64,000 nt of DNA, taken from Burkholderiaceae bacterium (GTDB lineage Bacteria > Pseudomonadota > Gammaproteobacteria > Burkholderiales > Burkholderiaceae). Under the pieces are notes generated by a model. That model searched no databases. It worked only from the letters and a program-made list of their open reading frames with translations, and had not been told where the DNA came from. Position 1 is the stretch's first letter. Each line of letters starts with the position of its first letter. Shown here piece after piece: positions 1-9,449 of this stretch. Where the stretch lies: contig CANFOL010000008.1 in assembly GCA_947448695.1 (NCBI GenBank), forward strand, positions 17,013 to 81,012, given 5' to 3'. The translations under genes and the position numbers were made by a program.

Positions 1-869
1 CATCACTTCGTTGGGCACACCGGCAACGGCATAAGAAACTAGGCGAGCAATCGGCTTTTGACCAGCTTTTGCAGCAGCCTGTGCAGAAGCTAATACAAAG
101 AATGATGCACCATCATTAATCGTTGAAGCATTGCCTGCGGTTACAGTTCCATTTTCTTTTAGAAATACTGGCTTGAGTTTGCCCAGGCTTTCAATAGACG
201 TTTCAGCTTTAACGCCCTCATCATTATCAACAATGATGTCACCTTTTCGTGTTTTAACTGTAATAGGAACAATTTGCTCCTTAAAACGACCAGATGCAAT
301 CGCTGCTGCAGCTTTTTGGTGAGAAGTTACTGCAAAAGCATCTTGCTCTTCACGTGTAATACTCCATTTTTTTGCTAAATTTTCTGCAGTAATACCCATA
401 TGACCTACGCCAAATGGGTCATTTAAAGGAGCGACCATTAAATCGATTAATTTTGTATCTCCCATTCGGGCGCCATTTCTCATTGCTTGAGAACCGTATA
501 AACCACGCGACATGACCTCTACTCCACCACCAATGGCATACTCACAATCACCCAACATGATTTGCTGAGCTGAGGTAACAATACCTTGAAGTCCAGAACT
601 ACATAAACGATTAACCGCCATTGCCACAGAGTCCATGGACAAACCAGCTTGAATTGCTGCTACACGAGCAACGTAGGGATATCTAGTTTCTGTTGGAATG
701 CAATTACCAACGGTTACGTAATTAATTAATGCAGGATCAACTTTAGAGCGTGCAACAGCCTCTTTCATAACTACTCCAGCTAAATCAGCTGGTTCCATTG
801 AGCTTAATGAGCCATTAAAGCTTCCGATAGCTGATCTTACAGCACTTAAAACGACTACTTCTTGCATAC
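1..869 (-). CDS. beta-ketothiolase (acetyl-CoA C-acetyltransferase, PhaA/BktB type), 3' part missing
   Basis: Condenses two acyl-CoA molecules, or cleaves 3-ketoacyl-CoA; the acetoacetyl-CoA formed would feed the nearby PhaB and PhaC. I translated the minus strand from ATG at 869, which follows a strong AAGGGGG ribosome site. The first 289 codons are present and the reading frame is open to the window edge. The acyl-accepting cysteine is C89 in NRLCSSG, and the KENGTVTAGNAS and NDGAS blocks of thiolases are visible. The C-terminal His and Cys catalytic motifs lie outside the window. It follows rimO in the same direction after about 100 bases, so it may be the distal gene of the pha cluster. 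Substrate range (C4 only or longer) cannot be told from sequence. Confidence 0.9.
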
Positions 870-967
870 ATCCCCCTTAGAAAATTGAAACTTAAATAAA
901 TGACTTAACTTCTATTCAATCACGATATTATTAAACAAATATACCAATATATCTCTAGACAAGCTTT

Positions 968-2323
968 TTAAGGTTTAGCAATCAAATCATGGCCTTGAGT
1001 ATTATCAATGGTGACCTTTATAAATTCAGCACTTCGATAACGTTTTGATGGACGCTCAGGTGGTTGAATATAAACTAAACCATCAATTTCAGGAGCGTCT
1101 GCATAACTTCTTGCTACTCCGCCTTGAGCACTCACCGAATCAACTAAGACTCTCATTCTTTTACCAATCAGTGAAGTCAATTTTTGTGTAGAAATTTGTT
1201 CAGCAGCTTCCATAAACCGAACTCGTCTTTGTTCACGAATTTCATCGGGAACAGGATTTGCTAAATCATTTGCCCTTGCCCCCTTGACCGGTGAGTAGGA
1301 AAAACACCCGACCCGATCTAATTGCGCTTCTTCAATAAAGGATAGTAAGTGAGTAAATTCTTCTTCTGTCTCACCGGGAAAACCAGCGATAAAGGTACTT
1401 CTAATCACGAGATCAGGACAAATTTTACGCCAATCAGCAATTCTGGAAATAGTCTTTTCTCCACCCGCAGGTCTTTTCATACGCTTTAAAACTTCAGGAT
1501 GAGAGTGTTGAAGTGGAATATCTAAATAGGGTAAAAGACCGTTACCATGCTCTGAAAAATCAGCCATTAAAGGAATAATGTCGTCGACATGGGGATACGG
1601 GTAAACATAGTGCAAGCGAACCCAAGCATCGTTTTCTCTAGCTAATATCTTAAGTTCTTGAGCCAATTCAAAGAGTCTAGACTTCATTGGACGACCATTC
1701 CAAAAACCGGTTCGATATTGAATATCAACTCCATATGCACTCGTGTCCTGTGAAACGACTAGTAATTCTTTTACACCTGATTTGAAAAGTGCCTGAGCTT
1801 CTCGTAACACGTCATCAATTGATCTCGACACTAATCCGCCACGCATATCCGGAATAATACAAAAAGTACACGAATGATTACAGCCCTCAGAAATTTTCAA
1901 ATAAGCATAATGTTTTGGCGTTAATTTAATACCAATATCTGGTACCAAATCCATAAAAGGGTCATGAGGCTTTGGAAGGTTTTGATGAATGGCGTCAAGT
2001 ACTTCATTCGTCGCATGCGGACCGGTTACTGCCAACACTTTGGGGTGATGTTTAAAAACAGTGTTTTGGCCATCGTTTTCGGTTTTTGCACCTAGGCATC
2101 CAGTAACAATAACTCGTCCATTTTCTTGTAAAGCTTCACCAATTGCTTGTAAGCTTTCTTCGACCGCAGAATCGATAAATCCGCAGGTATTAACAACAAC
2201 GATTTCTGCATCGCTGTAATTTTTTGCAATTTCATAACCTTCGGCGCTTAATCGCGTAAGAATTAATTCAGAATCAACTAGTGCTTTAGGACATCCTAAA
2301 GAGACAAAACCAACTTTTGACAA
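968..2323 (-). CDS. rimO: ribosomal protein S12 methylthiotransferase RimO
   Basis: Radical-SAM enzyme that adds a methylthio group to the conserved aspartate of ribosomal protein S12. At 451 aa it has the normal family length. The N-terminal MTTase domain carries its three cluster cysteines at C11 (LGCPK), C47 (NTCGF) and C76 (TGCLG). The radical-SAM cysteines are C148, C152 and C155 in [13 protein letters not shown]-like domain closes the protein (about residues 380-445). It starts 12 bases after the phaR stop and is probably co-transcribed with the pha genes. That order is common in Burkholderiales and does not imply a role in PHA metabolism. Confidence 0.97.
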   Translation of the reverse strand: MSKVGFVSLGCPKALVDSELILTRLSAEGYEIAKNYSDAEIVVVNTCGFIDSAVEESLQAIGEALQENGRVIVTGCLGAKTENDGQNTVFKHHPKVLAVTGPHATNEVLDAIHQNLPKPHDPFMDLVPDIGIKLTPKHYAYLKISEGCNHSCTFCIIPDMRGGLVSRSIDDVLREAQALFKSGVKELLVVSQDTSAYGVDIQYRTGFWNGRPMKSRLFELAQELKILARENDAWVRLHYVYPYPHVDDIIPLMADFSEHGNGLLPYLDIPLQHSHPEVLKRMKRPAGGEKTISRIADWRKICPDLVIRSTFIAGFPGETEEEFTHLLSFIEEAQLDRVGCFSYSPVKGARANDLANPVPDEIREQRRVRFMEAAEQISTQKLTSLIGKRMRVLVDSVSAQGGVARSYADAPEIDGLVYIQPPERPSKRYRSAEFIKVTIDNTQGHDLIAKP

Positions 2324-2335
2324 AACGTAGTTCCT

Positions 2336-2977
2336 TTAAGGCTTAAATGATTTAAATGGAAAACCGGACATGATCTTAGGAGATTGAGCTTGGATTTGCT
2401 CCCAAAACTGTGCTCCAGCATTTGTAAAAAACTGCATAGGATTCATCAATTCATTTGGTGAACGATTATTAACAAAACTCAACCAAGACTCCGGCGTGGA
2501 TGCTCCCCCTATTTTTTGACAATGGAGAACGTATTGATTTTGTAACTCTATAAATTGATTGATATTTTGCTCTAAAAATGGTGACATCATTCCTTGTAAG
2601 GAGTTTCCATAAAAACGAATCATATGCATCAAACTTTGAGTTGAGAATAGAGGTTGTCCACCGGACTCTTCTTCCAATATGATTTGCATAAGAATGCTAC
2701 GCGTAATTTCTTCACCAGTTTTAGCATCTAAGATAACGAAAGGATCTTGCGTCATAACAAGTCCTTTGATATCAAACAAAGTGATATAGGTACTATGTTT
2801 GGTATCGTAAAGTCTGCGATTAGGGTATTTTTTTATTATCCGCTGACCTTGAAATAAATCAAATCCCTCAGCTTTGTCTTCTGAGGATTTTTTAGTTGAG
2901 GAAGCCACAGCTTTCGGTGTAGCCTTCTTCGCGGGTGTTTTTCTTACTGGTTTTGTTTTTGGACTTGCCATAATCAA
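2336..2977 (-). CDS. phaR: polyhydroxyalkanoate synthesis repressor PhaR
   Basis: Binds DNA and PHA granules and represses phasin and PHA genes until polymer forms. The DNA-binding domain is at about residues 45-105, with the typical KKYPNRRLYDT and STYITL blocks, followed by the PHB-accumulation regulatory region. The N-terminus is a Lys/Ala/Pro-rich tail. The start is ambiguous: an AAAGG site lies 7 bases before a TTG at 2977 and 13 bases before an ATG at 2971 (MASPKTK); I kept TTG because of spacing, and the product differs by only two residues. It lies between phaB and rimO in the same direction. Confidence 0.94.
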   Translation of the reverse strand: MIMASPKTKPVRKTPAKKATPKAVASSTKKSSEDKAEGFDLFQGQRIIKKYPNRRLYDTKHSTYITLFDIKGLVMTQDPFVILDAKTGEEITRSILMQIILEEESGGQPLFSTQSLMHMIRFYGNSLQGMMSPFLEQNINQFIELQNQYVLHCQKIGGASTPESWLSFVNNRSPNELMNPMQFFTNAGAQFWEQIQAQSPKIMSGFPFKSFKP

Positions 2978-3038
2978 TCTACGACCTTTATAAGTCTGAG
3001 GATATTGCTTATTGTAGACTGATTATGCGTTAGTTCAA

Positions 3039-3779
3039 TTAACTCATATGTAAACCACCATTTAAAGAGAAATCTGCACCAGTCGCAAACCCACCATCTT
3101 CGGAGGCTAACCAAGCCACCATTGAGGCAATTTCTTCAGGAGTTCCAAGTCTCTTAACAGGGATGGTTTCAACGATTTTATTTAATACATCTTCACGAAT
3201 TGCTTTTACCATGTCTGTACCAATATATCCCGGAGATACGGTATTAATTGTTACACCTTTGGTCGCAACTTCTTGAGCTAAAGCCATTGTAAAACCACGC
3301 AAACCAGCTTTAGCAGTGGCGTAGTTGGTTTGTCCAAATTGACCTTTTTGACCATTGACAGAAGAAATATTCACTACCCTTCCCCAGCCCTTTTCAACCA
3401 TGCCATCAATGACTTGTTTTGTCACGTTAAAAAGTGAATTTAGATTTGTATTGATAACAGCTTGCCAATCGTCAGGAGTCATCTTTCTAAACACAGTATC
3501 TCTTGTGATACCGGCGTTATTCACTAAAACATCCACTATCCCGATCTCAGCTTTTACTTTGTTAAATGCAGCTACGGTACTTGCCCAATCGCCAACATTA
3601 CCCTCTGAGGCATGGAAATCATAGCCAATTGCTTTTTGCTCTGCTAACCAACGGTCCTTACGTGGAGAGTTTGGCCCACATCCAGCAATCACAATAAAAC
3701 CGTCTTGATGCAGTTTTTGACAAATAGCTGTACCAATACCCCCCATTCCACCTGTAACATATGCAATTTTTTTACTCAT
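3039..3779 (-). CDS. phaB: acetoacetyl-CoA reductase PhaB
   Basis: NADPH-dependent reduction of acetoacetyl-CoA to (R)-3-hydroxybutyryl-CoA, the monomer for PhaC. It is a classical short-chain dehydrogenase with the TGGMGGIG nucleotide loop near residue 10, NNAG near residue 88, catalytic Ser in NISSV, and Tyr-Lys in YATAK (about Y153 and K157). The PGYIGTDM block is typical of PhaB. Two ATG codons are adjacent (3782 and 3779); AAGGAG sits too close to the first, so I use 3779. It lies about 20 bases after phaC. Confidence 0.96.
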   Translation of the reverse strand: MSKKIAYVTGGMGGIGTAICQKLHQDGFIVIAGCGPNSPRKDRWLAEQKAIGYDFHASEGNVGDWASTVAAFNKVKAEIGIVDVLVNNAGITRDTVFRKMTPDDWQAVINTNLNSLFNVTKQVIDGMVEKGWGRVVNISSVNGQKGQFGQTNYATAKAGLRGFTMALAQEVATKGVTINTVSPGYIGTDMVKAIREDVLNKIVETIPVKRLGTPEEIASMVAWLASEDGGFATGADFSLNGGLHMS

Positions 3780-3801
3780 CATTTCTCCTTTTTTAATATT
3801 C

Positions 3802-5442
3802 TTAAACTTTTACTGCCGTTTCTTTTACATAGCTACCGGGAGCTGGCTCGATAACTTTGTACTTGGGACTTCCCAACTGGGCTTTTGCTTTAATCTTCTT
3901 ATCACTATGGGAAGCAAGCCACTGCGCGTAATCGGGCCACCAACTGCCTTCAATCATTTTCGCCCCTAAATACCAGTCTTGAGCATCACGGGGAAGTTTG
4001 GTAGATGTCCAGTAATTTCGTTTTTTCTTGTGTGGCGGATTGATGACACCGGCAATATGACCAGAGGCTCCCAATACAAAGCGATTTGCACCTTTCAGAA
4101 TCTGTGCGGAATTGTATGCCGACTTCCAAGGAACTATATGATCTTCACGCGATGCATATATATATGATGGACATGTTATTTTCGATAAATCAACAGGCGT
4201 TGCACACATGGTTAGGCAATTCGGTTTTTTAAGATCGTTATTTAGGTACATATGTCGCAAATAATAGGCATACATCGGGCCGGGTAAATTTGTTGAATCA
4301 CCATTCCAAAACAACAAGTCAAAACTCGTTGGGCTTTTACCTAATAAATAATTGGCGACGACATAATTCCAAACTAGATCATTTGGTCTTAAAAAAGAAA
4401 ATGTATTGGCTAATTCAACACCGCTTAAAAGACCATAATTCCCATTTTTTCCTCCTATGGTATTTTCTCGATGTTCAACCATGGCTTCATCCACGAAAAC
4501 ATCTAACATTCCTGTATCGGAAAAATCTAAGAACGAAGTTAATAAAGTTACGCTTGCAATAGGATGGAGATCTTTTGCCGCAAGAATCGCAAGGGCACAA
4601 GAAACAAGAGTTCCACCAACACAAAATCCTAAAATATTGATTTGAGCTTGTTTCGAGATCTCAACACACACTCGAATGGCTTCAATCACGCCAAGTCCGA
4701 CATAGTCATCCCAGGTGACTTGTGTCATGGATTGATCAGGATTTTTCCATGAAACCATATATAGAGTAAAGCCTTGGCTTAATAAATATTGGACTAGAGA
4801 GGTTTGTGGTTGCAAATCTAGAATGTAGTATTTATTGATACAAGGTGGAACCATCAGCAAGGGTTTTTCATAAACCATTGGCGTGCTTGGCTTATATTGA
4901 ATCAATTGAAACAATTGATTTTGGTAAACAACCGCCCCTTCGGTCGTGGCGATATTTTTACCAATTTCAAATGCATCGGGATCAGATTGTGTAATTTTTC
5001 CTACTTGTAAATCAGATAATAGATTTTTTAATCCATTCGTAAATGATTGGCCATTCGATTGAATTAATTCTTGAATTGCCTCTGGATTAGTTGCTAAGAA
5101 ATTCGTGGGGGACATCGATGAAACCACTTGATCTGTAGCAAAGATAATGCGATGTTTTATTTTGGGTTCTGCTACTACAGCATTTGCTAAGGAAGTCAAA
5201 TGTTGTGAGTTGATTAAATACATCTGATAAATAAATGATGAGAGACCCTCATGCCAGATCTGCGATTTAAAGCGCGAATCTTCTAAGGGTGTTTCAAGTT
5301 TACCAGTCCATAATTGATAAATATCAGCCGCATATTTCTGCTCGATTGCTGATAATATTTCTGGTGGTATTAAAGCCATATCCATTGAGGAAAGCTTCGG
5401 TGGATTTATTCCACCATTAAATCGAAATGCGTTGTTATTCAA
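3802..5442 (-). CDS. phaC: class I poly(3-hydroxyalkanoate) synthase PhaC
   Basis: Polymerises (R)-3-hydroxyacyl-CoA into PHA on the granule surface. At 546 aa it is somewhat shorter than Cupriavidus PhaC, through a shorter N-terminus. The lipase-like box is GFCVGG with nucleophile C274; D434 (REDHIVPW) and H462 (SGHIAG) complete the triad, with the same spacing as C319/D480/H508 of the Cupriavidus enzyme. The start is a TTG at 5442 preceded by AAAGG at 7 bases; the first in-frame ATG is at residue 20 (MDMALIPP) and is less well supported. It is the first gene of phaC-phaB-phaR-rimO. A 100-base AT-rich gap separates it from pgeF, so it probably has its own promoter. Confidence 0.97.
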   Translation of the reverse strand: MNNNAFRFNGGINPPKLSSMDMALIPPEILSAIEQKYAADIYQLWTGKLETPLEDSRFKSQIWHEGLSSFIYQMYLINSQHLTSLANAVVAEPKIKHRIIFATDQVVSSMSPTNFLATNPEAIQELIQSNGQSFTNGLKNLLSDLQVGKITQSDPDAFEIGKNIATTEGAVVYQNQLFQLIQYKPSTPMVYEKPLLMVPPCINKYYILDLQPQTSLVQYLLSQGFTLYMVSWKNPDQSMTQVTWDDYVGLGVIEAIRVCVEISKQAQINILGFCVGGTLVSCALAILAAKDLHPIASVTLLTSFLDFSDTGMLDVFVDEAMVEHRENTIGGKNGNYGLLSGVELANTFSFLRPNDLVWNYVVANYLLGKSPTSFDLLFWNGDSTNLPGPMYAYYLRHMYLNNDLKKPNCLTMCATPVDLSKITCPSYIYASREDHIVPWKSAYNSAQILKGANRFVLGASGHIAGVINPPHKKKRNYWTSTKLPRDAQDWYLGAKMIEGSWWPDYAQWLASHSDKKIKAKAQLGSPKYKVIEPAPGSYVKETAVKV

Positions 5443-5542
5443 GAAAAGCCTTTAAAAAATTAAATACTACCTTTAACATAACAATTTATTCTTAAAGTTC
5501 ATAAATAGTTATAAGCGCAAACCCTATAACAATAGTTTGAAA

Positions 5543-6328
5543 TTATAAAGTTTTCCACAAAAAACTAGCAAATCGACCCGATTTGGTATCTCTACGATGA
5601 GAATAAAATAAATCGGCGTGCTCAAAGCAACAGATTTGATCCGAATAAATACCTTCAATACCTTTTCTACTCAATTGAAATCTTGCTATGGCAAATAAGT
5701 TTGCCAAATATTTGCCGGCCTGATGAGTTGGCACAAAATACGTTTCCATTAGTTGCATAGGTAAGATTGTTGAAAAGGCATCAAAAACATCTTCACCGAC
5801 TTCAAAATGACGGGGGCCGATTGTGGGACCTAAATAAACCAGTATTTTCGATAGATATTTTTTGGCATCATTAGGTCTTTTTTTGAAGAGCATTTCATCT
5901 AGGGTTTTCTGAATCACTCCCTGAGCTAACCCTCTCCATCCCGCATGACATACCCCTAAAATATCCCCCTGCTCATCACAAAACAAAATAGGCATGCAAT
6001 CAGCAGTCATAATAGTTAATACTTGATTAGCAAGTTTTGTAACAGCCCCATCGGCTTCAAGGCTAGATTGTGGATCTGACCATATCTGCGTTCCATGCAC
6101 TTGATTGAGCCATAAAGGCTTTGATGGCAACATCTGTTGCAGGAGTTCACGATTTTTCTCAACATGGTCCGAATGATCGCCTACATGTTTGCCAATATTG
6201 AGCGAGTCATATGGTATTTTACTAACTCCGCCCAGGCGAGTTGAGACAAAAGCCTGAACATGTTCTGGTACTTGCCAGTTAGGTATTAATATATCTAAAC
6301 CATGATCAGTATGAATTAAATTTTTCAA
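5543..6328 (-). CDS. pgeF: PgeF/YfiH family protein (purine nucleoside phosphorylase / peptidoglycan editing factor, formerly laccase-like)
   Basis: The family phosphorolyses adenosine and related nucleosides in the cytoplasm and in E. coli prevents mis-incorporation of L-Ser into peptidoglycan. Metal ligands are visible: H79 in NQVHG, C111 in TADC and H128 in CHAGWRG. The GPxIGPxxFEVG and SHRRDxxSGR blocks are also present. At 261 aa it is full length. The ATG overlaps the rluD stop by four bases (ATGA), so translation is probably coupled; rluD-pgeF is a widely conserved pair. Confidence 0.93.
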   Translation of the reverse strand: MKNLIHTDHGLDILIPNWQVPEHVQAFVSTRLGGVSKIPYDSLNIGKHVGDHSDHVEKNRELLQQMLPSKPLWLNQVHGTQIWSDPQSSLEADGAVTKLANQVLTIMTADCMPILFCDEQGDILGVCHAGWRGLAQGVIQKTLDEMLFKKRPNDAKKYLSKILVYLGPTIGPRHFEVGEDVFDAFSTILPMQLMETYFVPTHQAGKYLANLFAIARFQLSRKGIEGIYSDQICCFEHADLFYSHRRDTKSGRFASFLWKTL

Positions 6329-7374
6329 TCAAATACCTTTTCCCATGAAGAACGTGGAATTTTTAAAAAATCTAAAGTTTCAATCAATGGGGGGGGAGGA
6401 TCTACTTTAATTCGGACTTGCTCTTTCGTCATAGGGTGTTCAAGACCTAACAAGCCGGCATGTAAAAATTGACCAGGAAATTGAATATTATTTTCTAGAA
6501 GTTGATTTTTTAAAGCTAATGCTATTTGATGAGGAATCTTATTCCTATAAATGGGATCATTCACTAAAGCATGTCCCAAAAACTCCAAATGGACCCGAAT
6601 TTGATGGGTTCTTCCCGTTTCTAACTCACAACTAACCAACGATATAGGCTTACCTTCAAATGTGCCATGGTATAGGGTTTTCACGTACGTACTAGCCTCT
6701 TTACCATTAGAAACTTGCATACTCATTCTTAATCGATCTTTAGGATCCCGACCAATTGCGCCGTGAATAACTTTACTCAATGGTGTTTTACCCCAAACCA
6801 AAGCGATATATTTTCGCTCCATACTGCGACTTTGAAGTTGTTGAACCAAAGCATGTTGAGCCTTAAGATTTTTTGCAATAACTAACAAGCCAGAGGTGTC
6901 TTTATCCAAGCGATGCACAATTCCCGCTCTAGGAACATCTGAACACTCCGGAAAATGATGTAATACAGCATTTAGAAGAGTTCCAGACCAATTGCCCGCT
7001 GCTGGGTGAACAACCAAACCATATGGCTTATAGATCATGGCAATGTCAGAGTCGCTATAAACGACCTGAAGCGGTAAATCTTCTGCATGGTAGGCATTAT
7101 TTTGTGGATCTGGTGGTAACGATATCTTTACATGCTCCAGGCCCATTGCATGATCTTTAGCTTGAATTTTCCGTTCATTTTCATAAACTAGCCCTGCTTC
7201 AATCCACTGTTGAATCCGACTTCTTGAATAAGTGGTTAATACTTTAGCGATCGCTTTATCAATCCTTTCACCCCTTAATTCAATAGGTAAATCAAATTCA
7301 ATCACCCGTATAAGGGGAACTTCTTCCCCTACTTCAGCATCATCGATATAATCAGAGTATTCCATTGTGCTCAT
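6325..7374 (-). CDS. rluD: 23S rRNA pseudouridine synthase RluD
   Basis: Makes pseudouridines in helix 69 of 23S rRNA. An S4 RNA-binding domain (about residues 33-90) precedes the RluA-type catalytic domain. The catalytic aspartate is D157 in HRLDKDTSG. The GRTHQIRVH block lies near residue 255. The 20-residue acidic N-terminal stretch before the S4 domain suggests the start could instead be the ATG at 7365. Its 5' end lies very close to divergent bamD, so their promoters must overlap. Confidence 0.95.
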   Translation of the reverse strand: MSTMEYSDYIDDAEVGEEVPLIRVIEFDLPIELRGERIDKAIAKVLTTYSRSRIQQWIEAGLVYENERKIQAKDHAMGLEHVKISLPPDPQNNAYHAEDLPLQVVYSDSDIAMIYKPYGLVVHPAAGNWSGTLLNAVLHHFPECSDVPRAGIVHRLDKDTSGLLVIAKNLKAQHALVQQLQSRSMERKYIALVWGKTPLSKVIHGAIGRDPKDRLRMSMQVSNGKEASTYVKTLYHGTFEGKPISLVSCELETGRTHQIRVHLEFLGHALVNDPIYRNKIPHQIALALKNQLLENNIQFPGQFLHAGLLGLEHPMTKEQVRIKVDPPPPLIETLDFLKIPRSSWEKVFD

Positions 7375-7426
7375 AATAGGTGAGTGTTGTATTTTTAACC
7401 ATTTGTTTTTAATTTTAGAGATTCAA

Positions 7427-8275
7427 TTGTTTACTAATTTATTAAGTTTAAAGCGCTTATCAACATATTCGTTATATTTATCGCTCATTTTGATCGTGAG
7501 TATATTCTCTGGATGTGCAGGCAAAGATTTTGATGAAACTGCTAGTTGGACCCAAAGCAAATTATTAGGCGAAGCAAAATCTGCTCTAAAAGATAACGAC
7601 TATCCAAACTGCGTTAAATATTATGAGAAATTAGAGGCCCGCTATCCCTTTGGGCCACTCGCCGAACAAGCTCAAATCAATTCGGCCTATTGTAATTGGA
7701 AGAGGAATGAGCAAGAGCTGGCTTTAGCCTCAATCAATCGTTTTATTCAACTTCATCCCGATCATCCAGACATTGATTATGCTTACTATCTTAAAGGGCT
7801 CATTACCTTTAATGATAATTTAGGTTTTTTAGCTAAGTTTTCAGGACAAGACTTGAGTGAAAGAGATCCAAAAGCGTCCAAAGATGCATATGAGGCTTTT
7901 AAAGTTCTTACTACAAGGTACCCTAATAGCAAATACACTCCTGACGCACTCGATCGTATGCGCTACATCGTAAATGCCTTAGCTGAGGGCGATGTCAATG
8001 CCGCTCGTTATTACTATCGTCGTGGCGCTTATGTAGCTACCATCAATCGCTCTCAAACAGCCTTAAGAGACTATGACCGTGCACCTGCAATTGAGGAAGC
8101 TCTTTACTTGATGGTGAAGTCCTATGAAGCATTGGGTATGCAAGACTTAAGCACAGATACCATGCGCATTTTTAACAATAATTTCCCAAATAGTGAAATC
8201 TTTAAAACAGGTAAAAGGCAAGCTGTCACTGCTCAACAAGCAAAATGGTGGCAATTCTGGAACACCGCTAATTAA
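7427..8275 (+). CDS. bamD: outer membrane assembly lipoprotein BamD
   Basis: Essential lipoprotein of the BAM complex that inserts beta-barrel proteins into the outer membrane. I start at TTG 7427, preceded by AGAG, because it gives a normal lipoprotein signal: positive residues, a hydrophobic stretch and a lipobox ending SGC at residue 30. The open frame extends upstream to 7367, but that extension would overlap rluD and put an odd stretch before the signal. The mature part is TPR-like throughout (GxxxEQAQxxxAYCNWK, YYYRRGAYVA), as in BamD/ComL. Its TAA shares the TTAA at 8272-8275 with the stop of convergent alr. Confidence 0.93.
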   Translation: MFTNLLSLKRLSTYSLYLSLILIVSIFSGCAGKDFDETASWTQSKLLGEAKSALKDNDYPNCVKYYEKLEARYPFGPLAEQAQINSAYCNWKRNEQELALASINRFIQLHPDHPDIDYAYYLKGLITFNDNLGFLAKFSGQDLSERDPKASKDAYEAFKVLTTRYPNSKYTPDALDRMRYIVNALAEGDVNAARYYYRRGAYVATINRSQTALRDYDRAPAIEEALYLMVKSYEALGMQDLSTDTMRIFNNNFPNSEIFKTGKRQAVTAQQAKWWQFWNTAN

Positions 8276-9399
8276 AGAATTTCTTGTTTCACTCGATTCG
8301 TTAAGCCACACATTAATTCATAGCCCACCGTTTTCGCTGGCAAAGCAACATCATCAATGGGATTCAGTTCTCCCCAAAGCTCCACCGGAGAGCCTATGTG
8401 TGCATGAGAAATGTTTGATACATCAATCATCATCATATCCATAGAAACTCTGCCTACTATAGGAGCAATTTGACCATCCAGTATATTTTCAGCCTTGCCA
8501 ACCCAAACAGGTGTTCCATTTGGTGCGCTTCTAGGATAACCATCGGCATAACCACATGCAATCACCGCAATTTTCGTATTTTTAGGGGCAACATACTGAC
8601 TTCCATAGCCAACAGTATCACCAGTTTGTAGTTCTTGAAGTGCAATAATCTCAGAACGCAAATTCATCCCCGCTTTTAAATCCAAATCAGCAATATCTTG
8701 ATAATTTCCTGAGGGTGATGCGCCGTACAACATAATGCCTGGACGAGTCATGTCAGCATGGGTAAACGAATAACCGATAATTGCAGCTGAATTTGCTGCA
8801 CTTTTTAAACCATCTACATATAGCGTTGCCTTACTAAAAATCCCCCATTGATCTTGAACGGAAGGAAATATTTGGGGGTCATCTGCATTAGCAAAATGTG
8901 TTAAGTGATGAACCGTACAGCCTATCTGCTTCAAGATTTCATAACTAACACCATATTGGGCTGATTTGAAGCCTAAACGGTTCATGCCTGAATTAAGCTT
9001 AAGCCAAATCGGACATTTAGCTAATAATTCAGCCGCCTTTTGTGGGCCTTGCTTTCCTAACCACTGAATTAACCAGGTTATCTGCTGTTCATGATGGATC
9101 ACTATTTCACAAGAAATATTGACTGCATCATCATAATCAGCCTCGGCAAAAACACCCTCTAATAAAAGAATCCGCCCAACCCAACCTAAATCCCGCGCGA
9201 ATGCAGCATGCTCCAAATCCAAAAGGGCAATCCCTTCGCTTTCCCGAAAAGCTTTTAAAGCGGGCTCTAAACCATGCCCATAAGCGTTTGCCTTGACTAC
9301 CGCCCAAGTTGGTGCGGAATTAGTCATATTTTTAACCCTAGACAGGTTATGACTTAAATTATGTGTCAAAATCGAGGCTTTGATTGGTCTATGCTTCAT
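8272..9399 (-). CDS. alr: alanine racemase
   Basis: PLP enzyme that interconverts L- and D-alanine for peptidoglycan. At 375 aa it is full length. The PLP lysine is K36 in VVKANAYGHG. The second-subunit block with the catalytic Tyr is visible as GDTVGYGSQY, and the VGRVSMDM signature follows. It is divergent from lplT with a 50-base gap and convergent with bamD. Biosynthetic Alr and catabolic DadX cannot be told apart, but no dadA is nearby. Confidence 0.96.
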   Translation of the reverse strand: MKHRPIKASILTHNLSHNLSRVKNMTNSAPTWAVVKANAYGHGLEPALKAFRESEGIALLDLEHAAFARDLGWVGRILLLEGVFAEADYDDAVNISCEIVIHHEQQITWLIQWLGKQGPQKAAELLAKCPIWLKLNSGMNRLGFKSAQYGVSYEILKQIGCTVHHLTHFANADDPQIFPSVQDQWGIFSKATLYVDGLKSAANSAAIIGYSFTHADMTRPGIMLYGASPSGNYQDIADLDLKAGMNLRSEIIALQELQTGDTVGYGSQYVAPKNTKIAVIACGYADGYPRSAPNGTPVWVGKAENILDGQIAPIVGRVSMDMMMIDVSNISHAHIGSPVELWGELNPIDDVALPAKTVGYELMCGLTNRVKQEIL

Positions 9400-9449
9400 G
9401 TATAGTAGGAATTTGGAAATTATTTAATGTTTAACATATCATTGTACGA

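Noticed and set aside
7367..7426. Upstream extension of the bamD reading frame
   Set aside because: It would place 20 unrelated residues before the lipoprotein signal and overlap rluD.
7457..7465. TTATCAACA, a DnaA-box-like 9-mer
   Set aside because: It lies inside the bamD signal-peptide codons and stands alone.
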